Below, piece by piece: positions 23,601 through 36,400 of a stretch of DNA of 64,000 bases. This stretch comes from Gymnogyps californianus (taxonomy: Eukaryota; Chordata; Aves; Accipitriformes; Cathartidae), in assembly GCF_018139145.2 (NCBI RefSeq), contig NC_059475.1, positions 17,860,937 through 17,924,936 of the forward strand, read 5' to 3'. Made by a program: the position numbers and the translations under genes. The notes under the pieces were generated by a model. It ran no database searches, was not told where the DNA came from, and saw only the letters and a list, made by a program, of their open reading frames with translations. Position 1 is the first letter of the stretch; every line of letters begins with the position of its first letter.

Positions 23601-24020
23601 GCAGCAACGGTGGCATTACCAGACCATCCGCGAAAATCAGACCAGCCCCCGGCCTGGCTGGGGGCATTTAGGCCATTTTCGGTCACTTTAGGAGAAGCCC
23701 CTTGAGCGTGTGCAGTACTGCCACCGCAGCCGCCCTGAATTTCAGCACAGTCACCCTATTTTGCAATCCACATTAGCTCCCCCACAGCTGTGCCCCACTT
23801 CCCTTGAGGAAGGGCACAATTGCAGCAGCCACCGCTGCTGGCAAGCAACCTTTTTGCCTTCCCTCAGCACCATTCTGGATGCGTCCCCAGCCTGCCTGCA
23901 GGCCCCCCTCCCAGAGGCTGGAAAAACCCATGCTGTTGAAGCCTGGTTCACAAAGCATCCTGGTGTTAAGGTTAACTGGTTGTAAAACTGCAGCGGTTCA
24001 TCACACTATGCACACTATGA
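17700..24020. other. Intergenic region between the TSSC4 promoter and the CD81 3' end
   Basis: About 6.3 kb of unique-looking sequence with short homopolymers (a C13 run at 18369-18381) and a tttc-type microsatellite near 23245-23268. Open frames occur on both strands without recognisable family. One minus-strand segment (19149-19428) has good splice signals and is listed separately. No RNA gene recognised. Confidence 0.5.
19149..19428 (-). other. Exon-like open segment of unknown function
   Basis: The minus-strand acceptor attatttttgtttcag ends at 19429 and a donor CCACAG|gtaatgg follows 19149. The 280 bases between are open at phase 0 (LLPSNSENPNTPAYPPLQ... to APTSTG). An internal donor TACG|gtaagc also exists. 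No family recognised and no partner exon found, so it could be a lineage-specific or noncoding exon, or chance. Confidence 0.25.
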
Positions 24021-24026
24021 GAAATG

Positions 24027-24032
24027 TTTATT
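24027..24032 (-). terminator. Distal candidate CD81 poly(A) signal
   Basis: AATAAA on the minus strand in the context atttaataaaca, resembling the tttaataaag context I recall at the end of the human CD81 mRNA. It would make a 3' UTR of about 3.4 kb. Confidence 0.45.
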
Positions 24033-27000
24033 AAATTGATTTTTGTTCCATTTCTTTAAAAAAAAAAGGCAGAAAGAAGTTAAACACACTGCTTTGTGGC
24101 ATGCTCCACAGTATGAAAAAATCCCAAGCATTCAGTTAAGCTGCCAGCGGCTCTGTTTGACCTTTCGATGTGGTCTTTGAACTTAGACCTGGACAGTTGA
24201 CTCTCCTCTTCCCCACCAGCCTCTCTCCTCCTCCCCGCCTCAGCTCACAGCCATTTTCTCAGCTGTCACTAGCTCCAGGAGGATGATTCCCTGGAGAGGG
24301 AGGGGTTTGTATTTACAGCCCACAATTTCATCCTTAGTTTGTTTTTTGGGGGTGCGGAGGGGAGCAGGACGGGGCCCCATGTTGCACACACAAATGCACA
24401 GGTACACAGGAGAGGGTCTGAGGCAGGGCAGGGGTCCTACCTAGTGGTTCTTTCCCCTTCACCTCAGCCAGCTTTAGGACCGACCAACTGGCAGAAGAGC
24501 CCTGTTGCTTTTGGATCCGGAGTGCTTGCAACAGGGCGAGTCCCCTCAGCCTTTCACCACTCCCTCTCTAGTTTGTTTTAACTCAGGTCCAGCTTCACAG
24601 GAGGCCAGACTAGAGGAGACACAAGTGGGTAGTTTTTTCTGTGAGGGTTTCTCAGCTACTTCATCGTTCTTAAGCATGATGGTTCCTCTCTGTCCCTCTT
24701 CTCCCAGGGCTGACCCCTCCTGCTACAGCTGATGACCATTCCATTGAACATGGGGTCTCTCAGCTAGTAACTCTAAAGAAAGCATTACCCTCTCCCTGCA
24801 AAACTCCTTCTGCCCGCTCCCACGACCTTCCCAGCCGCTGGCTGTTCCCCTCTTGCAGCACCTTTCCTGCAGCAGCCGCAGGGACAGGAGGTGGCCCAGG
24901 GAGCTCCCCACAGTGACAAGCCACCTCTGAAATAAGCCAGAGAGCAAACTGCAGCCCGTGCGGGACATGGTCTGAGCAAATGTCCGGCTCTTCTTCCTCC
25001 CACAGCTCTCAGACTTCCTCTCCAAGTACCACTTTCTCCTAATTGCTCCTGCCTGGGACAACCCAGACCCCTAAAGCTACAACATCCAGGGACACACCTG
25101 ACCTGCGTTGAGACCCAGTGTGTCTTCAAACAGAGCTCCAGCTACAGACACAGCATCAACTGAATACTGAACAATATCAAAAATACGGTATAAGGAAAGA
25201 AAACAGAATTGAAATGCTTAATGGCATATTTATACACATTTATCAACAGTCAACAAAAAAGGCGGCAAGTTACACATCCATTCTGTGTGCTTACAATCCC
25301 GATGCACATATATGTAAACACACATGCTTGGTTGATGCATATACATGTAGCCACATAACAGAGTAGATGACCTGAAGGAGCTACGCTGGGGAGCAGGGGA
25401 AGGGGTTACCTGCTGCAAAACCTTGTCTTGTTCTCGATGTGCACAACGTGAACATTCAGGGCAGTGTTGCTTTAAGGCTATTTCTAAGGCTGAATCTTTT
25501 CTTGTCCAACCCCTCAATCTGAAGTTCTGTTGAAGCAGTTCCTCCTCTTACCCAGCACAACTTGATATATATATATTTACCTATATACTTTTTAAAGGCC
25601 CTATATACTAAAAGGCCGGAAAAGGAAAGGGGGGAGTGGAATGGGGGAAAAGCCTCCAAATGGATCAGTTTGCCCCAGTGCAGGAATTTCCTATCCTGTA
25701 GTGGCAAAGGCCATGGCAGCCACATGCAGTGGACAAGGTACTAATTTAAAATGATCACACATCTTCCTCCCTATCAGATCTGAAGCTCTTCGTTGCAACG
25801 AAGGGGGAGAGCGAAATACTTTAAGAAACAGAAATATTCCTGAGGTGGGGAAGGTGATCACTAGTTTCAACTCCTCCCCTTACCTGCTTCGATGTGGCAA
25901 AGAGCTGAGATACTATAATTTCCAGCTCAAGTGCCCGTACGGCTAAGGAAAAGCCTTTGCTTAAAAATATATATCTATAGAACTATACATATAGATCATC
26001 TTTTTAGAGACACTCTGATTTTATTACATAGCTCCTGGGTCACTCTCCTCCTCTATCTACATGGTAACGGAGTGGCATACAACAGAAGCCACATACGTCG
26101 AATTGGCAATCAAAGCTTACCAGGTCACAAGAAAGTGTTTCAACTGGTGCGATCTAAAAATCCTGAATTCCCTTGCTTTGATAAGCTGATCTCCTGCCAT
26201 TGATGTAACTGGAAGTGGAAGGTCTTAAAAATAAACTTTTTTTTTTTTCCCCCAAAATCAGGTTATGACAATTTCCCAGCAATGCTACAGTGTGCGACAA
26301 TATGCTGTAAATAAGGAAAATTTCATTGAACAAGAGAGTGATGCAAAGATGAAATTTTAAACATGTATGCATATGGCTGGGAACCCCCAAGCGTCATCCT
26401 GCAATACATAAATGCAGAATTTCTAAGGTTAAGGACTTTTTTTTTTTTTTAAAGTTTTCTTCTTTTTTCCAATATCATTTATATGCAAGCATTAGCTTAA
26501 CAGTGGAAACATAGTGCAGAACTAGACTCTCCCCAAAATATACGTCTATAAAGAAACACTGAAGGAGGTTAAAGAAGTGACTTAATTTTCAGCTTGAGAT
26601 ATTTGAAAACTGGGACTAAAATTCACCCCCAGCCACTGACCCTTTAATGTAACAAAGCAATGGAAATGAGCCAATTTATAAAGTTACAGCCCCAAGAAAA
26701 AAACCACAAAAACAAAAAGCCAAAAACATCCCCACTCTTCAGAGAGTAAAAAAATTTAAGCATGACTTCTGTTAAGGATTGACCTAGTGATGCAAACAGG
26801 TTGGAGAGGAACAATGCACTTGCATTTCCCCCGCGACACATCGCACCCAGGTGACAGGGGCTGTTTCCTCTCCTCTCCTCTCTCTCCCAGGCTTTGGGCA
26901 GTCAGCCAGGCTTCCCTATGGACAGCTGGGAAACGCCAGGGAGCTGGGGTGATGGTAGGAAAAGATGACTACAAATGAATAAAAATGCTAAATTCTGCTT

Positions 27001-27234
27001 CAGCATCCAATTATGTATACAAAAAAGTCAGTGTTGAAAAAGAGAGTAAAAACCAAAGCAAAGTTTTCTGATAATAGGCTGCAGCCTTCTCCTCTGTACA
27101 TCTTCCACCAATGTTATTTCTGAGTTACAGGGGGTGGGGAAGGGGGAGGAAGGACTCGATCTACTGCTACAGCAGCTTTCCCCATCACACAAAACTGATG
27201 TGTAACTAACTCAGCCACAAGGATACGGGAAAGT

Positions 27235-27244
27235 TTTATTTATT
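27235..27244 (-). terminator. Proximal candidate CD81 poly(A) signals (two overlapping)
   Basis: The minus strand reads aaataaataaaac, two AATAAA hexamers overlapping by two bases, about 185 bases after the stop codon. Use here would give a very short 3' UTR. Confidence 0.4.
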
Positions 27245-27307
27245 TAAAAAAAAAAAAGTACTTCAAAATAAAAATGATAAGTACTGTATGGTAATATTGG
27301 AAGTATT

Positions 27308-27315
27308 TATATACA
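27308..27315 (-). promoter_or_regulatory. Pumilio response element in the CD81 3' UTR
   Basis: The minus strand reads TGTATATA, an exact match to the PUM1/2 consensus UGUANAUA, about 110 bases after the stop codon. The same octamer stands at the equivalent place in the human CD81 3' UTR as I remember it. Confidence 0.6.
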
Positions 27316-27425
27316 TAGTTTTCTTTGTCTTTTGTTGAAATGTCTCCTGGTCACTTGGTGGCACTTGGGGTCCCCTCTAGCGCCATCTGCCCTGCTCCCC
27401 CCTTCCCCTCCCCGGTTCTCACGGC

Positions 27426-27488
27426 TCAGTAGACGGAGCTGTTCCTTATGCCACAGCACAGCACCATGCTTAGGATCATTTCGAAGAT
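27426..27488 (-). CDS. CD81: CD81 exon 8: end of TM4 and C-terminal tail
   Basis: The acceptor gtctcctgacag precedes 27488. It encodes [20 protein letters not shown] and stops at TGA (27426-27428). Includes the membrane glutamate, the juxtamembrane CC palmitoylation pair and the cytoplasmic tail. Confidence 0.97.
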   Translation of the reverse strand: MFEMILSMVLCCGIRNSSVY

Positions 27489-30400
27489 CTGTCAGGAGAC
27501 ACAGGGGCACCAGTGAGGCACTGACCAGTACGATGCAGGAGCTCTCCCCCATCCCGAGGTCCCCCACTCCACATAAACACTCTCATGCCAAAGATAAGGG
27601 CAGAGATGCTATGTCTTCGCTGCTGTTTCATTAGGAGCTGGCCAATTCGAGATAAGATGATGTTCTCCCCTCTCTTGGTGGCAGCAGTGGTGGTATGTTG
27701 CAAGCCTCCTGGCTGCCAGCTGCGCAGCAAATGCTTCAAGATCCCTCCGGCATTACAGCCTAGCCTTTGCGCAGGTGCTGGGTTACCAGCCCATGCCACC
27801 CACTGCTCACTAGGCAGCAAACCCACCGTGGCAAAGAAAGCAAATCCCTTCCCACTGCAGACCCCAGCAACAAAACATGGCTGCCTGAGAAACACGGGCA
27901 GGTTTGGAGGCACCAAGGAGTGGTGCTCTGCCCCTCTGGATGGAGTTGCAGGTGCTCCTGCTTTACCACACTCGCCAGGCGCCTGCCCTAACATCCCGAC
28001 CCCCCAGAGGGGTGACGAAGCCTTTGGTCTTGCCATGTCCCAGAGCAGCTGGGGTGCAGAGGGCTGGTGCTGCACGCTGAGCACCCGGAGGAGAGGGGCA
28101 GATCTAGCCCAGCTGGAACAGGACCCAGGCACCCCGATGCGGCTTTTCCCTGTCCCACAACAGCAGGGCGCTACGCAGTCACGCTTACCATGATCACGGC
28201 GACCACGATGGCAGCGATACCAATCAGGTACAGCTTCCCGGAGAACAGCTCGTCGATTTTTTTGTGGCAGTTCGAGGACTGAAGCAGAGAAGCATGCTGG
28301 TCAGAGAGCCTGCTTTCCCCTCGCCCGCCCCCGGAACCCAGAAAGGCAGATCTGCTTCCCCCCGGTCCTGCTCATGTTCCTGGGTCCTGGCTCTAAGACT
28401 TCCTACCAGACTTCACCCCTCCGTGCCTGCCAGCCCCCTCAAGCAGGAACAGCAAAGGAAGAACTGACAGGAACGTCCAACATCCCCCTACACCATCCCC
28501 AAATAAATGACATCTCTACCCTTTATCTAATTCCCAATAAATCCCCAAATTTCCCTGGCAGCCAAGTTTCCTCACAGGACCTGCGCTGAGTGAAGAGCAG
28601 CCGTGCCTACCTCAAAAAGGTTTTTCAGGAAGGCGTCCTTCTTTGGGCAGAGGTCGTCTCTCCACAGGGGAGTGACGACTCCTGTTGCAGTATCGGGACC
28701 ACAGCAGTCCAGCTACATGGAGAGAGGAAAAAAAAAAACCCAACAACAAAACCAGCATTAGGAGACAGCAAACACTCATGCAATGCTCTCCCCCCATTAA
28801 GCATCCTTGAAGCCACCTAAGACCGAGGAGGCATCTTGGAGGGGGACACAAGGGAGGGGGAATAACTCTCCAAATTTGACTTTTTTCTTTCCGTGCAATG
28901 CAGCTGCTTCCTACAATAGTCCCGGATGGGTCTGGCATTGGTATCCTGGAGGAGACTGAACCCAGTTCTCTCCAGAGATTTTGTTTCCTGCTGAGCAGAG
29001 GAAGTATCGGGATTAGTTTGAGAGCAACATTTTTCTTCTATTGAATTTTACTTAAATCAGGGGTGCTGAGGTAAATGAAAAGCAACTTAATTAGAGTTCA
29101 GGCCAGACTTCCCAGCACAGCGCGAAGGACAGAATATTGAAGAGGGCGCAACTCTGTTTCTCGACATGTAAGAACAGCAAACTTGACAGGCTAAGACCTG
29201 CATGTAGCATCATCTGCTTTAGACCCTGCTTTTCCCATTCATTTTCCTGGCCCCCGTTTTTAATTCTCCTTCCTCCTACATTCTCATTTCCTCTGGCTGT
29301 AAGAAACTCCTGTGGAGAGGAGATTTCTACATAGAGCTTGGAAAGCAGGCAGCAAAATCCCAGTGCTGAGAACACATTTGATCCAGTTCACTCCTAAGCA
29401 TCAAGAAATCCAGCATTGCCTTCATTCCCCGCCCCAGGACTTGTAGTTCAACTTATTGCCTCTGCCTTGGTGGGGAGGATCAGTCTGTGCGCAGCGACAG
29501 TTGCTCCTCACCACTTACCCACTGACAAACCGCACGCAGAAGTTAACTGGGTGTAATTCGCAGCATGCAGGATCCTATCCATCAGCTGTTGCTTTGGCCA
29601 ACTGCACGTAGCCTAAGCAGAGCGTGCAGCAAGACCGCTGATGTCTTACCGTTTCATGAAAGGTCTTCACTACAGCTTTCCCGTTGTTCGTCTCCGATTC
29701 TGCCATGAGCGCTTGTTGAAACGCTTGATCATAGAACTGTTTCACATCTTTGGCTATCTAGGAAAGACAGGGGAAAAACTCCCTTTCAGCCAGAGGAGAA
29801 GGAGGAAACCCATCCAGCAGATGTGCCTGAAGGGGACAGGTTCCCTCTAATGACACTCGCAGGTAGATGAGCAGTTTTTAAATAGATTTGGACCCCGTTT
29901 ATTTGCACAGGTGCGTGAAAAAAGGGCTGTCTTTCATAGGGCTCAAGTCCCTCCAGCCATAGCGTGTTAAGAACAGCAAATATTAAGAACCTCATCCACC
30001 AGCCAGCAGGTTCCAGCCAACACTATCCAAGTACTCCACGAGCTCTCTCTAGCAGGCAAAGAGAACCAAGCCCCGGAGGATGAACCACAAGATGTGAGAC
30101 AGCCTTCAGCCCACATGGATTTGCTGCTGGGCTCAGGAATGCAGAAATGGCTTGTTCTGAACCACTCGACACATGGAGACAAAGCAAACAGGCAACACAT
30201 TTCCCACCAAGGCTGCAGAGACAGGACACGCTGGGGAAGTCAGGAGGAGGTGGGGTGTGCAAGCAAGACCATCTGTAGGTATGGGCACCTTGGCTTACTG
30301 TCTGGCTCAGAGGGAATGGCAGGAATTTGGGAGAGATTGCACACTAAAGCCTAGTGAGGCAGCTCACTTGGGTCAGGAAGCTTAGATTCTTTTAGATGGA

Positions 30401-33400
30401 TGTCAAACTCTGGCTGGGTCCCTACCTGGAGCTGGGCACCCCCATCCTGTAAATGGTTATATGAGAAGTCTCATCCGTACTCTAGCCCTGCCACCTGGGC
30501 TGGTAAACTGCAGCCACCCATGGGGGTCTGCTCCACAATGCAAAAACCCCTTCATTTTCAGGGAAAGTGGCCTTGTGGCTTCTCCTCTAACACCCTGCAA
30601 TAATTTGGGAGAGACAGATGAAAGGAGGACATGCAAGAGAAGCAAAAGACAAAAATACGAGCAAGTACGAAAGGGAAAACGCTTTCCAGAACATCTGCTC
30701 TTGGCAGCGCAGGCTGGATTAGCAGACGAAAAAAGAAACTGCAGCAAGAAGGAGTGTGATTTCAATCAATTATCCCACCATTTCTCCGTCACTGCTCAAA
30801 AAAGTTTGCTTTGGAGGGCAATGTTCTCTGATCAAACCATTTGATTCTGGTACATGGAAAACAATAAAATAATAATCCTACTTCTTGCCTCCCCATCCTT
30901 TATCTAAAGCATCTCCAAGAAGGCAGGCTGAGGGAGAGACTGCCTCCAGCTTCGTGGAAGAGCATCCTGTGCCTGCGTAATAGGAGATGACTGTCCCCCC
31001 ATGGGGCTGCAAACCCAGGTGGAATGGAGTCCCCGCTGGGAGCATTTCTCGGTGGCTGGGATCATTCAGCGCTTCCTTCCCAGCCCCTGTTGCTCCCAAG
31101 ATGCTCCTGACTGAGGCGGGGAGAAGCAAGCCGCCTGCCTTGTGAGCAGGGACTTCCAAACAGCCCATTCATCATCAAGCCTGCAAAAGCAGCTGAGGCC
31201 AACAGACTGCCACCATTCATTTTAAACTGCAAAATTAATTTTAGGGGCTGAGGTCATCACTCTCATATTGGCAAATCCTAAATTTCTCAGCTTTATGCTC
31301 TGATGGCCAGGCGCCTTCTCCCCAACATGGAAAGCAACAGCCGTGGGGTCCCTCCTTACTCAGGCTTCGCTTTTTCTGTTGTTGGTTCAGTCGCACATCT
31401 TGGACTCTTCAGGATTTACAAACTAACATCTGCAGGAGGCACAGCCCCTCTGCAAAGGTTAATTAGCTCACCAAAGTTGCTAGGAAACAGCACCCTGCCT
31501 GCACAGTAACATGTTTAGCCACAGAAGAGTTTATTCCGCTGAAGTCATGCTCTCTCCGGTGAATGACTACAAGGGTGTTCCCATTCACGGCCGAGCTGGT
31601 CATCAGTGGCCTACAGGCATGTGAAAGCTGAGCAGGCCACCACCTACTTACACAGCTGGCTTACGTCTCTTAGTAAAGTAAACACATTTCCTACTCTGCC
31701 AGAGAGTCTAACCTTGGCGTTGAGCACAAGCAGTCCCCTTCTCTCCTCCAAACCCTTGACAGCTGAGTGATCAACACCCAGCCTGCTGCTTGCTGCAGCA
31801 CGGCCATGGTTCCCATACACTGATAGTTTTGCTCTTCAAGATCGAACTTTGCATGTGTGCGAGCACATGTGACCATAGCAAAGGGAAGGTGAGCAGAAAG
31901 GGAAGGTGAAAAGCTGCAATTTTCAGTCCTACCCTTTAGCTAACCCCCTCCAGCCAGAGGACCTCATCCGAGCAGTCCCTAGCAGGGTGCCTGGGACAGA
32001 CACGTGACTTCTACCCCTCGCGCGTGCACAGCATATTGATCAGCAGCAAGCTCAGTCCTGGCAGACGAACAGCCTGAAGCGGGTTATATGATACTGGCAA
32101 AGACCAGGAAGCATCAAGCAATCCTGTTAAAGCAGACGCAGGCTCTCCCCGTATGGTATTCCCTCCCTTCGGGGCCACGCAGCTGCGTTTGCTCTTTGGC
32201 ACCTAGGACATGGAGATGCCTTTCCTTCGCGACTTCATACGTGAATCAACTCACACTGTGACTGACAGTGTGGCAGCAAGGAGGAGACCCAAGCAAGACA
32301 GGGCTATTTTTACTCCAGACATTGCACTATATAGCGTAATGGGCAGCTGCTACCATCAAGTGCTCACATTTAAAGTTCATCAGCCCGGCCAAGAGGAGTT
32401 AGGTGACCTGCCCAGGTCACATAGCTAATCCAAGCCGCCGTGACTCAGGCCAGGAGCAGCTCGCGAGCAAAACAGCTCATGCCAGGATCTGCTGTGGTTC
32501 TGCCCCAGCCTCCCAGTCCCACAAATGCAGGTTTCGGAGTCGTCTTACTTGGTCTTTGTTGACAAATCCCCAGATTCCAGCCGCAACTTCGCAGGCAAAC
32601 AGGATCACCAGGCAAGTGAAGAACTGCAAAGACAGATCAAGAGAGGGACACTTAACATATCTGGCTACAGGCAAAAGCAGAAATTAGGTGGATAGAGGTG
32701 TGGAGCGGCACTTCTACTGATGGTGATCAGAGCAAAGTGTTGCCTGACTTCAAATCATTTTATCTTTCATACGCATGCTTAGCTCAAACACATTGTCCTA
32801 TAACTTTACCGGATGCCACCCCATGTCCAGACTTCCCACTAGGATGGCTGAGCGGGGATTAGCAGAGCCCTTCCCACACAGGGACTAGCAGGGATGAGGA
32901 TGCCCTGTGCACCACAAGACCCATTGTTCCTCTTCATGCACCCGCAGGACCATCCAGACAAGCTTCTTGCTCTGCTACAGATGCTCCGAGGATGGGAATT
33001 GCCAGTGCAGGGTAAAAAGCACATTTCAGCTGCTGAGGAGCTGCGGGGCGTCAGGGTGTGATTTATGGCCAGCTCTCTTGGCATCCACAGCTCTGCAAGG
33101 CTACTGCAGTTTTTTGCATAAATACTAACACCGATGTTTTCCCACAGTCCCATCCTGTTTGTGCAATTCCAGCACTCCTCCCTGCCATCCCCTCAAAGCC
33201 TTCCTCCATCTTTTTGTTCAGATCCTGGGAACACATTGTGACAGTCGGTCTGTTAGACTGGGAATGGGAAGCCATAAAGCTCATACATCAGAGTCAAGTG
33301 AGAAGGCACAGACAGGCACGCTCCATACACAGCCAACATTACCTCCGTGACATCATCACCCTCAGTGACTTCTTCCTGGGAAAAGCCCCAAATTGGGAGA

Positions 33401-36400
33401 GTTGCCAGGGAAGTAAAGAAGCAAAAGAGGTGAATGCAGTCAGGGGAAGACAAAATCACAGTATGGGGTGGGACAACAGCCCCTGGCTCCTGGGCAGTCT
33501 CTGTTCCAGACACATTCAGGACATTTTCTTCATCAACAGAGGAAAAGGGAGTTTCCAGAATGATGCTATGACCTGGCTGTCACATGCAAGAGCAAAGGGT
33601 TATCAGCAAAATGGAAACAGGACTACTGACCTGACAGCAGGAGAGGACTTCCAACATCCTTGTCCAGTCCCCGAACAACCAACTCCTATTTAAACACCTA
33701 TCTATCGCAGATTCTCCAGGAACATCTTTGGGGGACTGGGTCCCACATCCCCCCCAAGGAATCACATCACCCTAAATCATGGCGCGATGCCACTGTAATT
33801 CTCCGGTTAAGCACTAGGGCTCACTCTTGCAGTAGTAACCCTCCAGTGAAGGATGGCTCGTTTACCCCAGATTTGGAGGTACAACTTCCTGCAGGCTCAG
33901 GTCTGCAAGCTGGCTGCAAAACACGAGACATGCAGCTTGACGCTATGGGAACATGGCTGTGTTCCCGGCCAGGCGGTTGGCTGTGCCCCAGCCCCTTCCC
34001 GGGGAGCAGAGCCCACTCCACGCCAAGCGGCTCCCTCTTGCCTTCCTTAGGTCTTGCCGCTCAGCTTCCATGCTGCCTTCGCACAGGATTTTGATAGCGT
34101 GGAGCTTCCTGATACTTTCCCCTTTTGCAATAAGCCTATAGTCACTCCATCAGCTGGCTGCAGGAGAGGGGAGAGCGGCTGGTTCCCTGCAACACCCTGA
34201 GGACGCTGCCTGGAAATGTCCTTGGAGCACGGTGGGAGCCTTGGCCAGCAGAAAACGTCATCACGAGATGTCTCCAGCCTTCTCTTGGCAAGCCAAGGTG
34301 CAAGCAAATACGGGCAGCGCACAGCAGCTAGAGCTGCTAATTTCAGCCAAAGCAGCCGGTTTCCCTGTCGGGCCTCAGGTACATTGTACCATCTGCCCTT
34401 CTAATCCTCTTTCCAACTTCAAGAGGGAGTGAGGGGTAATTCAGGTTCTGTAGTCGCTTGTGTTAACACAAAAAAAAATAATCCAAAGCTGCCAGACCTC
34501 GCTACAACAACCCCTGTCAGATTTGTGCGCGGGCTCCTCCTATTCTCAGCAGCAGCGATAATGCCTGCAAACTCCTACAGCAGCTCTCATCCACCGATGT
34601 TCAGAAGTGCTTTATAAAAGCTGGTGAGAAGCACCCCATTCTTATGGGGAAACAGAAGCAACTAGAGGTGAAGCCATCTGTGAGAGCAAGGAAAGCAGCT
34701 CCATTTCCCTCTGTCCCAGCTGAATCCACACCCATGGGTCACTATACCACCAACAAGAATCCTCCAGCCCAATGAAGCCAAGTGCTGGAAAGTCCTTCCA
34801 ATTTGTTTTGTTTTTTATGTTTTACCTCTCCAATTTTTTTTTTTTGCATCAAGTTTAAAGCTGAACCACATGTGAGAACTTGCTTTAAATAAATGGGTCT
34901 CCCTTACCCCCAAGGAAAAGGCTTGTGGTGTGGCTACAGTTTATATAATTAAGCTCATCCCATGCCAGAAATCCCGAGCTGCTGCCTCACATCAAGAATG
35001 CCTGTAGCACTTCAGTAATGGGTTTTCCAGGATGTACCTAGATGTCCTCACTAAGATATTGTGGGAAATCTTTGCTGTTTCCTCGTCCGAACAGACAAAA
35101 ATAGTAGATGATTCCTTAAAAGAACTGGAATCGCCACAGGCAGCCTTGAAATGGAGTGAAAGGGGAAGCTGTAGGGGACATCAGGTATGAAAGAGGGTTT
35201 AGTGGGTGCTTGGTAAGACAGCCAGACCATGGAGGGGATAAGAGCATGGAAGGGCTTCACACATAACAGAGAAAATGAATCTCCAAGAATCCTGCTGTTC
35301 GCACCTCTTCTGCTATGCTGCTGGCTTCAGCCTCTGTCCTGCAGCCAGGCATGAGCAGGAGCTTGCAGCGTGCCTCCCAGCTCAGCCGGAGCTCCAGCAG
35401 GCTGGGCAGAGATGCCCTCAGCCAAACATCGCTGCCTTGCTCCTTGCAGAGGTCAGCTAGTTCCCACCTACACGCTCATGCATCTTCCCAGCCCCATTTG
35501 TTGAAAAAGTCTCCAGCAAGGGAGCACGGCCAGGTGTCCCAGCAGGGACAGCATGGTGCCAAGCGGCATCCAAAGCTTTGCGCCTCTTACCGTTCCCAGA
35601 AGGCACTGAGACTCCTGAATAGCGCCGTAGCATCCCAGGAACCCCACGAACATCATGACAGCTCCGACCGCGATCAGGATGTAGATTCCTGCAAGGGAGA
35701 GTGAGAGGCAGATGCGTTACTGCAGAGCTTCTATGGCAGCATCCTAGCATCTGGCTGGACATGCTGGCTCCCGGGGCGGCTAATTACGGGTGTGCAGAAT
35801 TAAGACCTAGGAGATATGAGTAGCGGTGGCAGCAGACATAGCAGAACAACACAACATACGCAAGTCAGGTCTCAAAGTGTTTGAAGCTGCTAACACTGAA
35901 ACTTTAAAAACCCCATCACCTCCAAAATTAGAGGAAACATGGAGCGCTTGAGCAGTAGTAGGCAGAGGATGTAGCAGGCAAGACAGAGGCTTTACAGTGT
36001 CCTCAAAGATGTAGTATGGGAGTTCCCATGGCATACTGCTTTAAATATTTAAGCAGAGGAGATGAAAATGATTAGTTAGCATATCTTTTAAAATAAACAA
36101 TAAGGCATATGGTTTACTTATATTAAACATCATACAAATATTTATCTGGCTAACATTTTTAAAGAGAGATGAGCCACAAAACTAAAGGAAAAGCAGTGCT
36201 TAAGCATCTCATTTGATATAATCTGGCTTTTGTTTGTTATAGGTTCTTCTACAGAGAAGATGACATTTTTTACTTCAACTTATTAAATTTGCACAGCCAA
36301 CTTACTCCAAAACTAGTTCAAAGCTTAGAAACAAGGCATTGGGCGGCTCAGAAAACAGAGGAATGAAAGTTTATTCATTCAAGAAACAAGAGCTTAGCTC

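Larger units (their letters stand above)
24040..27425 (-). other. Putative CD81 3' UTR
   Basis: The first 150 bases after the stop codon resemble the start of the human CD81 3' UTR as I recall it (the stretch around gtatataa followed by tccaatattac and a T-rich run). The rest is non-coding and carries several AATAAA signals (27235-27244, 26020-26025, 24027-24032), so transcripts may end at more than one site. Two Pumilio-type octamers lie at 27308-27315 and 24310-24317. Confidence 0.5.
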
